DNA of 64,000 nucleotides, taken from NCBI RefSeq assembly GCF_009870125.1, contig NC_046681.1, positions 8,011,001-8,075,000 on the forward strand, written 5' to 3'. Shown piece after piece: positions 44,690-59,800 of this stretch. The position numbers and the translations under genes were made by a program. How positions within the stretch are numbered: the stretch's first letter is position 1; every line of letters starts with the position of its first letter. The DNA is from Drosophila pseudoobscura. Its lineage: Eukaryota > Arthropoda > Insecta > Diptera > Drosophilidae. Under the pieces are notes generated by a model, which was not told where the DNA came from, ran no database searches, and saw only the letters and a program-made list of their open reading frames with translations.

Positions 44690-45520
44690 ATGAAACTGTT
44701 CCTCGCTGTCCTGGCCCTGGCCTTTGCCTGCGCTTCTGCTTTGCCGCAGAAGGCCGAACCTGTGCCACTGAAGGACGCAGTCCTCGGCTCGTCCCCTGGC
44801 TCCATTGAAGGTCGTATTACCAATGGTTATCCTGCCTACGAAGGAAAGGTGCCCTACGTCGTTGGCCTGGGCTTCAGCAAAAGCGGCAGCGGCTGGTGGT
44901 GCGGTGGATCCATCATCGGCAACACCTGGGTGGTTACGGCCGCTCACTGCACCCACGGTGCCGACTCCGTGACCATCTACTACGGCGCCCTGTGGCGCCT
45001 GCAGGCCCAGTACACCCACACCGTGCACAGCGGCAGCTTCAGACAGCACTCTAACTACAACACCAACAACCTGAACAACGACATCTCACTGATCAACACC
45101 CCACACGTGGACTTCTGGCACCTGGTCAACAAGGTGGAGCTGCCCAGCTACAACGACCGCTACAACACCTACTCCGGATGGTGGGCTCTGGCCTCCGGCT
45201 GGGGCAGGACATCCGACAACAGCGGCGTGTCTGACTACTTGAACTGCGTCGACTCCCAGATCATTGACCGTTCTGCCTGCTCGAGCGTGTACGGTACTGA
45301 TGTGATCACCGACCACGTCATTTGCACCTCGACTCCCGATGGCAAGTCAACCTGTTCCGGCGACTCTGGTGGCCCTCTGGTCCTCCACGAAGGCAGCAAA
45401 CTGGTTGGTGTCACCTCCTTCGTGGCCTCCAACGGATGCACCTCCGGTCTTCCTGATGGTTTCACCCGTGTCACCAGCTACCTGGACTGGATCCGCGACC
45501 ACACCGGCATCTCCTACTAA
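44690..45520 (+). CDS. Jon25B-like: Jonah-family chymotrypsin-like serine protease (second copy)
   Basis: Intronless, 276 residues, a diverged tandem paralogue of the gene at 42734. Signal peptide MKLFLAVLALAFACASA; propeptide of about 37 residues; activation site EGR|ITNGYPAYEG. The catalytic triad lies in VVTAAHC, NNDISLI and CSGDSGGPLV. Position 189 is again Ser (chymotrypsin type). The block VDFWHLVNKVELPSYNDRYN is shared with the neighbour and typical of Jonah proteases. The propeptide is longer than in the neighbour and rich in Pro/Lys/Ala. D. melanogaster has three Jon25B genes; only two whole ones are visible here. One-to-one orthology was not resolved. Confidence 0.92.
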   Translation: MKLFLAVLALAFACASALPQKAEPVPLKDAVLGSSPGSIEGRITNGYPAYEGKVPYVVGLGFSKSGSGWWCGGSIIGNTWVVTAAHCTHGADSVTIYYGALWRLQAQYTHTVHSGSFRQHSNYNTNNLNNDISLINTPHVDFWHLVNKVELPSYNDRYNTYSGWWALASGWGRTSDNSGVSDYLNCVDSQIIDRSACSSVYGTDVITDHVICTSTPDGKSTCSGDSGGPLVLHEGSKLVGVTSFVASNGCTSGLPDGFTRVTSYLDWIRDHTGISY

Positions 45521-46394
45521 ATTATTTTGTTCTTGAAATAAATAAGTCGTAGCACCCCGTAAAAGTTTTGTTTCCTTTTCACTTTTAATTAAAATCCCGT
45601 ATCTACCATATTTTCAATACGAATATGAGGGATTTGTTTACTTTGACTTTTGATAATGTGCCGTGCCACTTTAATTGCGCATCTTCAAAATATATTGGAA
45701 ATCTTTTGCACTTTAAACCATTCCATAATTTTAGCTTAATCATACATACATATATATTCCAAATCTATGCAAAATGTATTTCTTCGTATCTTTCCAAAGA
45801 AGCAGGCCCAAGCATTATCAATCAATAGATACAATGACCAGGTGCGAAATTTATCTCAAGTGGAGTACTCGAGAACTCGGTTTACTTATTATATATTGTA
45901 TATTTAAATTGACAATTTTTTTTTGTTTTTTTTATAACCTTGTTTCAGATTATATATATATTTATATTATAAACAAAACTATAGACACTGATTAGATAGA
46001 GGAGAGGAGTGTAGTTTCGAGCAGAGAGGCGGCCAGGCCGCAGGAAAGATCTAAGGTAAGTGCTGACATCAACATGAAGGTGTTGGCTATTCTGGCTTGA
46101 CCCATACATACCCATGTCCACCAAGGTCGAGTTCCGCGTTACTTTATCAGTTGCAGCCTTTCAAATTTCTTCTGGCGCGGCGCACTCACAATAGCCCATG
46201 CATGTGCATATATAAGAACACCAATCGACAATATTCCAACCAAATGTTTGTTTCAATAAATATGTAAAGATTTGCTCGAATCTCATACATTTTCGTATTC
46301 ATTATTACAATTAAAGCTTCTTTATTAACTATATGGACAATGCGCTGCAGGGCATCGTTTGATTCACAACAATTGATTGCTGTCTGCACGCACC
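45521..46394. other. Intergenic interval with a probable rearrangement breakpoint
   Basis: AT-rich DNA between the second Jonah gene and the 3' end of ND-B14.5B. By recalled D. melanogaster cytology, the genes on its left are from 25B and those on its right from 23D. It includes TA runs (about 45940-45975) and the orphan gene-start-like sequence at about 45966-46100. Confidence 0.55.
45966..46100 (+). pseudogene. Possible orphan gene start (promoter, donor, signal-peptide-like ATG)
   Basis: In order: a TATA-like TTATAAAC near 45967; a purine-rich leader; a consensus 5' splice site CTAAG|GTAAGTG at 46052-46060; then ATG AAG GTG TTG GCT ATT CTG GCT TGA (46074-46100). The peptide MKVLAILA resembles the first residues of a secreted fly protein (compare MKVFVVLALA of the Jonah gene at 42734) but stops at once. 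No protease body follows. It may be a leftover of a third Jonah or another gut gene, or chance. Confidence 0.25.
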
Positions 46395-46908
46395 TTAGCG
46401 GACCGGAACCCAGCTCTCCAAGACATCGGCGTACTTCTTGCGATCTGAAGTGAGAACACCAGAAGGAAATTGAGTTATCGCTCGGGAGTAATTGAAACTT
46501 CTAGTCCACTTACCCTTCACGGGAAAGTCCTCGGGATGCAGCTCGATGTAGTGCCGCAGCACGGCATCGCGTTTGGCCAGATACTCGTTTCGTTTCTGGT
46601 CGAAATAGTAGCCGGCACCACCGCCAATGGCCGCAAAGGCAATATGTTTCTGGATGCCTATCGGAGAACGTTCATAATGCATTAAACTACTAGATTTAAA
46701 GCACAAAAACAATGTTACGTCACATGGCGACAGCGCAACACTTACCCGACATTACGGGCTTACGGAAGCCCCAGTTGACGAAAATGGCCAGGCCGAAGCC
46801 AGCCAGGGTGCAGGCAAAGGGATTCCATATGGGCGACAGGAAAGAAGCCTGGCGATTGCCCTTATTCGTCAATAGTTCCAGTGGATCGTTTACGGGCGAG
46901 ACGTTCAT
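46395..46908 (-). CDS. ND-B14.5B: Complex I accessory subunit B14.5b (NDUFC2)
   Basis: Supernumerary subunit of mitochondrial NADH:ubiquinone oxidoreductase. Three exons (46746-46908, 46514-46657, 46395-46444) give 118 residues, matching NDUFC2 (119 in human). Two membrane segments are visible: PFACTLAGFGLAIFVNWGF (about 32-50) and IAFAAIGGGAGYYFDQKRN (about 60-78). The conserved C-terminal half contains HYIELHPEDFPVKG and KYADVLESWVPVR. All introns are phase 1. It lies in tandem with Mad, as known in D. melanogaster. A DRE-like TATCGATG lies upstream, near 46975. Confidence 0.93.
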
Positions 46909-48649
46909 GTTGACAGAAAAGACAATAGTGATGGACTATCGCTAAGAAACACTTATTTTCGCGTACAAATATATATCGATGGTTTTGTGCGATAAGCTGA
47001 TTAGGAGGGTTGCTTTTCGATGACATGTACAGGTCTATCGAAATTCAAAACAAGCGATTCGGACCAACGTTTAAAAATTTGAAATAAAACAAACGTTTAT
47101 TCTTTAATATTTTTTATAGTTTTACAATATTACATACATTAAATGGCAAGCAAGGCATTTTCAATAGAATGTGTTTAAGGCAATTCATATAGTATTTTGT
47201 ATAGTGTTGGCTGCTAAAATTTGTAAACTTTAAGGCTGTTTGTATATTTCTGCTCGAGTATTTCTGTAGTTCGAGGTTACGGTAAGCAACCCCTTGGATT
47301 ATTCCGATTATTCAGTAAAAACTGACTATATGTGGTACAAACATCAAAGGCGCAAGTAAAATTTCAAATAGGCACAATTATTACATAGTTTATATAAGGC
47401 CGTGTCCTGCTCAAGCCTCTAATTTACAGCTAAATTTACATTTTCATATTTAGATATTTATATAGTATCATAGTAAAATTTCTATAACTGTTGGAGTAAT
47501 CCAATAAATAAATGATAAACTAAATTCATAGGTCAAAAAACGTTTTTATTTCAAAATTAAGCATTTCTTGTGGGTTTTGTTTGATTTTTTGTATAGTTTT
47601 TCTTTTTTATCAACTACTGATGATGGTTTGGAACACACAAATTTAAAGGATCTAAACAAGAATGGCTAAAAAATCATATAAACTAACCAAATTCTAAATG
47701 TACTTTTAAGTTTATAAAAAAATTATACATATTTATAGATTTAAAAGTTATATGTACGTAAGATAACAAAAGATCATTGTTTGCAAAAAGTAATTAATTA
47801 AAATTTAACATTTTTTAATTGCAGTGTGTATTTTTTTTTGTTTTTCTATACTATTTTCAACTTAAAATTAGTTAAACCATAAATTTAAATCAACTTTTGT
47901 AAAACATTGAATTCGTTGATCAAAAGCCAACCGCACAGAATGAGAACATAAATGGGGTTTCTTCAATAAAAAATCATTTTAAGAAATGTATTGCAAAAAG
48001 TTTTCATCGTCGTATTCTTATGTAAACACTTTCTTTAGCTTATGTAATTAAAGTGGATAGGTTTAATTAGGTGCTTCATATATATATATATATTTTTTAT
48101 ATTTAAAGCAGCTTTTGCAATGACACATAAGTAGCACTTGAAATAGACTTTAACAACAACGTTTTTGCCAATGGGCATACAGCATTGTATATATTGTAGA
48201 TCATTATTTTATATAGATCATGTGTGTATAGTATTACCATTTTGTAGTTGGTTTCTACTAAAATTTTTGTTCATTTTTTTGCGTTTTTCGTGTTTTGTTT
48301 GTTTTAGCGTTAGGAATGACATTCGCATAGAAAATCATACGATAAACTATAAAATACAGACAAAGGGCGGGTTTTTGAGTAGCTTTCGATATACAACTAT
48401 ATATCCACAAACATCTGGATAGATCTGGATAGTTTATAAGAGGCATAGATCTATGCTTACACATACACATTATATAGACATACGAATGTCAATTCTTATG
48501 ATCATCTTCAGGCACTAAATATACTTTTATCCCTTTAGATGGGATCTCTTTTCTGTCCTGTTTCTACGTCTTTTACATACTTTACTCTTGCTACTCCACT
48601 TTAGCTACTGGTTTTGTATTTTTTCTGTGTTATGTTTTGTGTCTTAAAT
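46909..48649 (-). other. ND-B14.5B promoter and Mad 3' UTR
   Basis: The first ~130 bp hold the ND-B14.5B promoter (TATCGATG near 46975, TGCGATAAGCTG after it). The rest (about 47.1-48.6 kb) is very AT-rich, with T-runs and a (TA)8 tract near 48079-48095, and is most likely the long 3' UTR of Mad. I see no other gene. Confidence 0.55.
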
Positions 48650-51371
<2,722 letters not shown>

Positions 51372-52840
51372 CTATTATACATTCATCATTGAGTTAAGAT
51401 TGGTGCGCGGAAACGCCCCCAACGCATGCAAAAATCTAACGACTCTTGGCCATGTGCCCAGAGACTGCTGCTGCACCATGAATGAAGTCGCTGCTGGGAG
51501 GTGGTTTCGATCATGCCCGAGAGTCGATTCGACTCCTCCCACCTTTCGTTCGTTCCGAGCAGCCAATTGCATGCAAATTACTTGCAACATTTTTTTTTAT
51601 TTTTTTTTATTGAGAATTATTATTGTGTGTTGCCCCTAGAGTATTGTTTGATCTACGGGCACTCGTTCCTGTATTAATGGGAACTCTGTTTCGACAGAAA
51701 ATTACGTGTTTCTATAAAATACTGATGATCGTTTGTCCATTGACGTCACTTTTGTGGCGGAGGGCAGAGCGTTTTAGGTGGAATTATGAGGGGTACAATA
51801 AAGTCCATGATAGAGGGAATAGTTAAAAATCCAAAGATCCCTATCCCTAAGGACGTTCTCTGGGATCTATGAGCTTTTTCTAACCAACAAAGAGCCGAAA
51901 TCCACACAAGGACAACAATGAATCAATTTAATTATGGTTAACGATAGGGAATATATTTTGTTCTATTCATGGTCGAGTTCCAATTCCTTCCACTTCCCCA
52001 ATGACTTTAATTAATAGTTTTTTTTTAAGGAAATGTCATAGACAACATTGATATAACTTTTTCTAAAAGTTCAAAGAGATTGATTTTCTGTTGTCAATTC
52101 TATTTCTGTAGCAATATAAATGGAAAGATAAAAGATAGTACAAATATCTATTACTGAAAAAAGTTTTTTGGGGAGGGAAAAATAGTTTCCAAAAAAATAT
52201 TTTTATAATTATTCCATTCCCAGTCGTCGATAAAGGTATTCATATCGATTTAAATGCTCTATATCCAATCAAACATCAACCGACATCCAAAATGAAACCC
52301 TGTCAGTTGGTAAAAATAATGAACAATTTTTATAAAAGAGTTTCTATGGATTGTAATAATCGCATTGCCTTTTCTTCTGTTTTACATTCCTAACATTTCC
52401 CAACCTTCGATTAGATCTTAACAATTTCAGCCATAGAAATGCTGATTAGCTAAGAAATTCAACGATCATTTATTTCAAACTCAATATCTTTAGCATTCCC
52501 AAGCCCCACCCATTGCATACGAGTATGCCCTATACAATTACCATTTGTACAGCATCCCACATGTGATTCGCTTCACTGTACCCCGTTGAGAGCTGGCACT
52601 GACACTGGCACTGGCATCTCATAATTAGCACAAATGATAACCAAATGGTTTACAACTTGTCAGCACCACAAATGTGGGTCTGGCTGTTGCTATTTTCTGC
52701 CTTCTACTACCTTCTCTATGTGTGTGGCTTTTCCACCCTTGATACGTCATTATGGGCAACGGTAAAGACAACAATTCAATTTCAATTATGACATTTCAAT
52801 GTTAACAGCATTTCCGAAGAGATTTTTTCGCCCCAGGTTT

Positions 52841-52881
52841 CAGCAGCAGCGGCAGCGGCAGCGGCAGAGGCAGAGGCAGCA
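52841..52881 (+). repeat. CAGCGG/CAGAGG simple repeat
   Basis: Imperfect hexamer/trinucleotide run of cagcag, cggcag and aggcag units in otherwise AT-rich non-coding DNA. Confidence 0.9.
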
Positions 52882-55800
52882 GGTAGGTCTCCCTCCTCCC
52901 ATTTGCATGAAGGAAGGTCTGGTCTGGTCTGATCTGATCTGTGTGTCTGCCCCACCGATGCAATCTCGGATTTCTCCTCGAGGTGTCAAAAGATTTTAAT
53001 TAAATTTAAAAGTGACAAAATCTAATTGAATGAAAATTTGTAGTAGCAATTAATTTGTGCAGGTTGGAGCACAAAAAAAAATGTTAGCCACCACACACGA
53101 GGCGCCTCTGACTCTCAACTCTATTCTCTGTATCTTTTTGTGGGGCATGTGGCAGGCAGTCAGCGGCTAGAGGCAGGCAAGCAGGCAGTGGCAAGTAAAT
53201 CCAATTTCAAAAGCAATTAAATGCCGTCTATAAATCAACAAGTGCAGAGCACTTCGGACAACAAGAAAACACCTCTACCACCACCTCCCATACCTCTCTT
53301 CTCCTCTCTCTATGGCTACCAGACCAAATGGCGCATATTTCTGGCCAAATTAGCCGTTGCGTGAATTAATTTCGATTTTTCTTGACTGCGGCCTAATACT
53401 CGGGGCGTTGCCCGACTTTTGCTGCATTGACAATTCGCTACTGATAGAACGAGCAGGGACTGGTGGCAAAATCTCCGGTACTGGGGGGCTACGGTTCGAT
53501 TCAAGATCTCTGGGACTGAAACTTCGGTTCTGGGCAAGTGTTTCAGTGCGATGCAGGCCGTTCGACGAGATTGGGCGGGACCCCAATTTTTTAATTGCCC
53601 AAAGTCACCCAGAGCCTGAGGCGTTAAACGTGTAGAAAAATACTCTAGATTGGATTGGTTCCATTCTGAAGATGAAGAAGTTTGGCCATTGTAGAATGGT
53701 GATCGAATAAGAGAAGGTGTGTCAGAAAGTTGAATGAAAAATATAGTAAAAGTGGAAGCCCATGGTAGACAAAAGAAGATATTTTTCGATCAAAGAAACT
53801 ATCTACCAGTAGATTGTTAGCAATTAGTAAACCGATTTAAGATTTATATAATGAATTGATAAATTCTTGGATAAAGTAATGTAAAAAAAATAAACCAAGG
53901 TTCTATGTAGGGACTTATCTGAGAATATCTCTTGAATATACAGGAAAAACATATACATCTGTCTTATAAACCCATCAAAATATCTATGAGTAGATATTCT
54001 GTGTATCTTTAGTGAATTCTTAGATTAATTCTGTTCAGATCGATTCCATATATCAGAATAATATATAACGTAGTAGTAAAAACCCATCTGTGATGAAATC
54101 TTCGTCTCGAGACCATCCTTCACTTTACCAAACTTCATGTCAGAGCATTTAACCACCGCTTCACTTCGCAGCAATATTTTTCCTGCGTTTCGTTTTGTAG
54201 AAACCCAAAGAGATACCACAAGAGTGACACTTGGCAGGGTGTCCGGGGACTCGGACTTATCACGAAGGGGAGGGGGCAATGTACATATGTGTATATTTGT
54301 CCAGCTGAATGGCTTGTTTCGTGTGGTTTTTAGTGGCAATGGTGTCTTGTGGATTGTGGAATTCGATTGATTGTGGGGGTAAGCATACAAATTTTGATAA
54401 TGCCTTTGGCATGTTTGTGCAAAGCATTTGACGCAATTGATTGCAGGTTGGGGTTCCAACGAAAGGGGGCGCCGCTTTTCTGGCAGTTCTCTAACAAGGG
54501 ATCCTATACAGGAGTTCTTAGAACCCACATAAGATGTTGATTCATTGGATTTCACATAAATTTTAATAGATTTAAGTGGCTTTTTGGTATTTAACAAGGA
54601 ATCAACTTTATAAATAAGACAAGTTCTTCTTTGGACAACAGAAATGGTTATTTCTTGTTATTTCAGCTACTTTGTGATCCATTGTCCGCTGGGGGACATT
54701 CCCCAATCAATTAAAGTCCAATAATCGTAATTCTCAATTGCATATCACCTGAGCACGTCCACTCTTGCGCACTCAGCCCCACCCAAAACTAGCGCACTCT
54801 CTGTGGCTCTGTGCTGTGACTCCTCTCTTCCAAGAAACCCCACCGATCAGTGATCAGCGATCACCCGATCATAACTCAAGTGCGAGACTGCGACCAAGTC
54901 CCAGCGACGCCAGGGAGATCTCCTGTATGGTAGGCACGCATTCGCGCATGCGTACGACCGAGAGTATCATATAATTCCAATCAATAATCAATCATAAATG
55001 CTGCAATGACAATAAAGCGTAAATCATTCCCCCAGCCAGGTAGCGAACCAGTCGCGGTAGATGGGGGAAAATGCAGTGGCAGTGGACAGTGAGAGGGGGA
55101 TACAGTAGCCAACTTATCGCAGCACTTCCGCTGCTTGCCATTGAAAAACGGGCAAAAAAAAAGGAGACGAGAAGAGCAGAAGAATCGACAGACAAAAAAA
55201 GATATAGGGACTTGGACATGGCTGTTTAAAAATAAACAAACAATGCAACACACACAATCGGAAAGGCAGACAAACGAAACAGATAAAGAACGGGAGAGCA
55301 GAAGACGTACCAACGAAATCCCAACCAGAAAATGTTTTAAATTAAGGAAAATTTAGGAAAAGTTCAGGTTTTTTCATCGAAGCTTAGATACCCTTAGTAG
55401 TAGGGTAAATATATGATACGGTAAAATATATGAATTTACACTGGTAATCTCCTATCGAACCAAAATCCATTATCACAGAAACTACTCCGATTGCCATCTA
55501 GATTTCATATTTAGTTACTAGAAAAATATTAGTAGGTGTCAAATTTTATTGCAACTTCCTAACATATTCATTTAATTTTGGTAAATTTCTTAAGAAATGG
55601 CCAAAAGATTAGACCTGAGATAATGTTCAGTTCCACTGGCAAAACAAATCAGATTCTAGGAAAAAAACTAAATCATACAAAAACCGGGTATAGTACTTTT
55701 TCCTTTTCCTAAAAACATCTTTGGGACACTTGAAAGACGAATAAGGTGTCTTATTTCATACAAATTGCTATACCGCTTAGATAAAGATGGATATACTCGT

Positions 55801-56250
55801 CTTGCTTGATGTTGTGCTCAAGGAAATACATATAGCGAAGGATTTATTAGCGAATAATACCTATAAGGGCCAAATGTTGAAACTCTATTTTAGGTCCCGC
55901 AATTAAATCTTGTAGATCTTTTAGATCACTGTATTTATTGCCTTAACAATCTCATATATCTTAGATGATTGTTTTTTTTGTGTAGACACGAATACCGCGG
56001 GTGTGGACCTCATCTCTAAAGGAATATCTCTATTGTCCCCCCAAAAGACATCTTTTCCTGCATATAATCTTAAGGTCTGAAACTCCTTCTTTCTTAGCGC
56101 TACCCAACACCTGATCCGACGCATAACACTCTCTCCCCAAAAGGTATTGCAAAGGAAACGTACACATGTTGAGTATCGTTGTTGGTTCTGTTGTTGTTGT
56201 TGTTTAACTTTTAAAATGAAAGATTGCAGATATAATATTTATTTATATTG

Positions 56251-56290
56251 CACGCACACACACACACGCACACGCAGTCACGCACACAGG
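56251..56290 (+). repeat. Imperfect (CA)n microsatellite
   Basis: CA/CG dinucleotide run (cacgcacacacacacacgca and following) with several interruptions. Confidence 0.85.
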
Positions 56291-56529
56291 CGTGCGAGTG
56301 ATGGGGAGGGAGGCACACGCGATAGCGATACGACAGAACGAGATGCACAAATCAAAGTTGGAATCAAAATGTTATTTGTATGTAAATACGACGACCCTCC
56401 ACGACGACCGATTTGTTACGATCTGCATTTCCGACTCTGTAAAACCGAATTTCAATCACAAGCCAAATGTGATCTTTTCATTTAACTTTTTGAGAATATA
56501 TGTAATTTATTAATGCTATTACAATATTT

Positions 56530-56820
56530 TTTGCGGGAAATTACGCAAATATTCAACGATCGCGATCCGCGGGAGAGTGGCAGCGAGAGCGGAACCGCGA
56601 GTCAAAAACCAACTGCACGACACGAACGATCAACGACGAATGCCCCAAACGAGCCTGAACAGCGAGTCCGGAAAGTGTTGACTGACTCTTGACGAACAAA
56701 AAAATGCACTGCATTGGGTGTGCGTCGTCCCTGTGTGAGTGCGACTGTGACTTGAGTGTGGAGGTGTGCCAGGGATGGCGTAAATATGCGGAGCATAAAA
56801 ATTACTATTGACAGAGCTTT
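56530..56820 (-). promoter_or_regulatory. Possible distal promoter / 5' UTR exon of Mad
   Basis: A locally GC-richer island in AT-rich surroundings. Read on the minus strand it has initiator-like TCAGTC and the CGTCGTTGATCGTTCGTGTC type of sequence common in fly 5' UTRs. It lies 5.4 kb upstream of the Mad 5' exon. No coding exon or proven transcription start; offered only as the best candidate. Confidence 0.22.
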
Positions 56821-59800
56821 CATTTATATTTATTTATTAAATTTATATTTACAAAGCAAACTTTGCCCAACAGTGAGTAAGAGCAAACAACAAATTGTAT
56901 TATTATTTTATAGTCAAATACAAAGCCTTTATTGAATGAAAAAAAAAGTCATAAAAGAAAAAAAAGCCCCAACATTAAACCCTTCCCAAACGCGTTTCCA
57001 ATTGTTATTGCCCGGCCCTCGATACCCAATCACCGCTGAGTGACGTATTCTTTTCGCTGCCTCGAAAGCTTACGTGTGTTGGTGCTGCTTTGATTGACGC
57101 GAGACTGTGTGTGTTAGTGTTTTTGTAGCAAAGCCACAGCCAAAGGCAGCGCAGCAACAGCAACAGCCAAGTGCACACAACAACACACACACACACACAC
57201 ACACACACACGAATAAAGTTTAGTTTTTAAACAAATCAAATGCTCTATCGGCAATGGGGGGCAAGGGGCGCCTGCACGTGAACGCAAACGTGTTTGTGTG
57301 CAGGCGGCGGCGGTGGCGGCGGCGTCGGCCCACAATCAAACTGTAAACACCCCAACCGCATCCACAACAAGTGAACGGAGGGGTGGGGGCATTGGGCAGA
57401 GGCAGCGGGTGCGGGAGCGTCGTGCGTGGGACGACGGATGGACGGAACGACAGGCGAGGAATCAAAAATTCTATGGATCTCTCTGATGGCAGGGTGTACA
57501 TTCTGTACATGAACATATGTGTACGTATTTGTGTATTTGTTTGCAGGGCGCGCATTACAAAAATAACTGTAAGAACAAAAGCAATGCGTTGCCAACTATT
57601 TTCGGTGGGAGGGGTAAATTGGGGGGAGCGTGGAACAGCTGATGGGCGTGCCGAAAATCTTAGTCAATTGTTGCCAAATAAACCATAGCATAAAATACAT
57701 CCACCGGTAATTTCTCAGATATGCCAAAAACTTGAAGTGTTTACTAATAAAAATGTTACATTTGTTTTAATCTTTTTGACTAAAATGTATGCGTTTTCAT
57801 TATAAGGGGTCAAACTGCCCCTCCTCATATTTCACAGTGTTGTTTTTATAGCGTGTTTAACACTACTAAACGCGAATTTATTGCCAACATGGGTAACATT
57901 ACACATTCGTCGTAAAAATCGAAAATAGTCATGAGGCGCGTGCACCCCTCGAATGGCACAAAAAAAAACAGCGTACATAAAACTTTCAGTACCATAATTA
58001 TGTAGTACAGCAAAAACAACAAACAAAAAAAAAACAATAAAAATGTATGCACACAAATTATACACACATTTGGAACCCTCTCGCTCGATCCACTGCCACG
58101 TGCCAAAGTGGAAACTTCAATGGGGAAAAAATGCGGACAACACACTGGAAAACAGGAAAAATCCTTTTTTTAAGTAAATTAACTTCATTCAAATTGCAAA
58201 TAATTGCTGCGATAATTGCAGGGTAGCACGCGCAACTCTGCTCGGGCTTTGTCATGTAATTGAGCTGTCAACACTGGCCGTACCACCTACCACCTAAATG
58301 TTGAGGCTGGTAAGGGATGAAAGGTACAGTGGATATCGGTTATATGCAAATTGTAGAACGAATCGCAGGGTGAACACATTATTTAGTGGTTCTATACCCT
58401 AAGAAAATGCCAAATTTAAACTTAAAAGACATCATCGAAAACCTTTGCACAGATTAATTATAGTATTCTTCTAAAAATACTAAAAAGTCATAGAAATTTC
58501 AAAAAATCAAATGTTTCATCAATAGAAAATAGACTTTTTGATGGGCAAATGACGTTATAGGAGAACCAGAAAATTGGCGATATTTGCTTTTGAGCATGCA
58601 ATCAATAATGCAAACATGCAATCTATTGTTTAGTAATGAAAATTGTATTTTAGGAAAGTCAAAAAAATCATATCTAATATTTATATATACTATTCATTTG
58701 TAAATTATTTAATACGGATGTTATTTTTTTTAAGATAGTTCGTTTAGAACTACTTGTTGAAGAGCTTTCCTGACAGACATATGGAAATGGTTGGAAAAGA
58801 GCAGATTACTCTGATAAAATACTAAAAAGTGAATAAACTTTGCTGAAAACTGTTTGCAGAAACAACAAACAAATAACATAATTATTTTAATATAAAAATA
58901 TTACCCCAAAAGCCAAGATCTGGCATATTCGTATGGCTGCTTGGTTCCTTCCGCACTGGATTTTCCAGTAACCTAAGACCCTATTTAAATGCTAATTTTA
59001 GAAAATTCTTTCTTAGTTGAAAGCAATATGTACTGTATTTTCTATTGCTGGGTGGTCAAGCGTCTCAAAATACAAGAAATCTACACAATTTGTATGTGAA
59101 CTTGCAGCCAATTAAATAAGCAACAAAATGCACGCCAAACATGTGACAAAAGGCAACTTCAACTGCCACAAACAGAGATTGTGGTGGTTGGTGGCTGCTG
59201 CACCGTCATTGTCGACGCCTGTACATGCAACAATTGTTGCGTGTTCAACTGCCAATCAATGCCAATGACTGGACGACCACAAAAGTAGCAGCAACTGCAA
59301 CCTGCAACCAGGAGCAGCCTCCGCCACGATCATCATCTTCGTCATCGGCGGCATCCACGATTCGTTCGGTTCGCTTAAATAGCCATAAATATGTGGAGTA
59401 TGCGCCAAGTTCCCTTAGCTGCACTTAGAGAAAAACAATACCAAATAGAAACGAGTTTTTGAATCTGGTTTTAAGAGTTCTGTCATTCTGAAAGTTAGGT
59501 TTTTGAAAAAACAAAAAAAGGAGTCTTAAAACCTTTCACTATTCTTAAATAAGAATCCCTTTAAAGTTTTATTTTTAATTTAAAGGATATATTCTTTACC
59601 ACACATAAACAGATTTTTCCTTAAAAGGGATATTAAATTAAAGTTTTGTATTTGACAAACACATTTATCCCCCAATTTCAATAGATCTCTCGCGATCTGC
59701 ATCTTTTCTTGCTGTGTAGCATTCTCCCCTTCGTCTCCTGTTCCTGCGCGATGCAGCTCCTCCTGGCTGGCGGGTTAAACGTGCTGTTGCTGTGTGGCGC

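Noticed and set aside
54025-54597. 190-codon minus-strand open frame upstream of Mad
   Set aside because: Composition like non-coding DNA, no signal, domain or splice context; probably chance.
55388-55560. TACCCT...AGGGTA hairpin suggesting an INE-1/DINE-1 remnant
   Set aside because: Only the small hairpin resembles the element; the following sequence does not match well enough from memory to call.
55921-56124. Peptide loosely reminiscent of retroelement polyproteins
   Set aside because: Too short and without any diagnostic motif; no terminal repeats or other element parts nearby.
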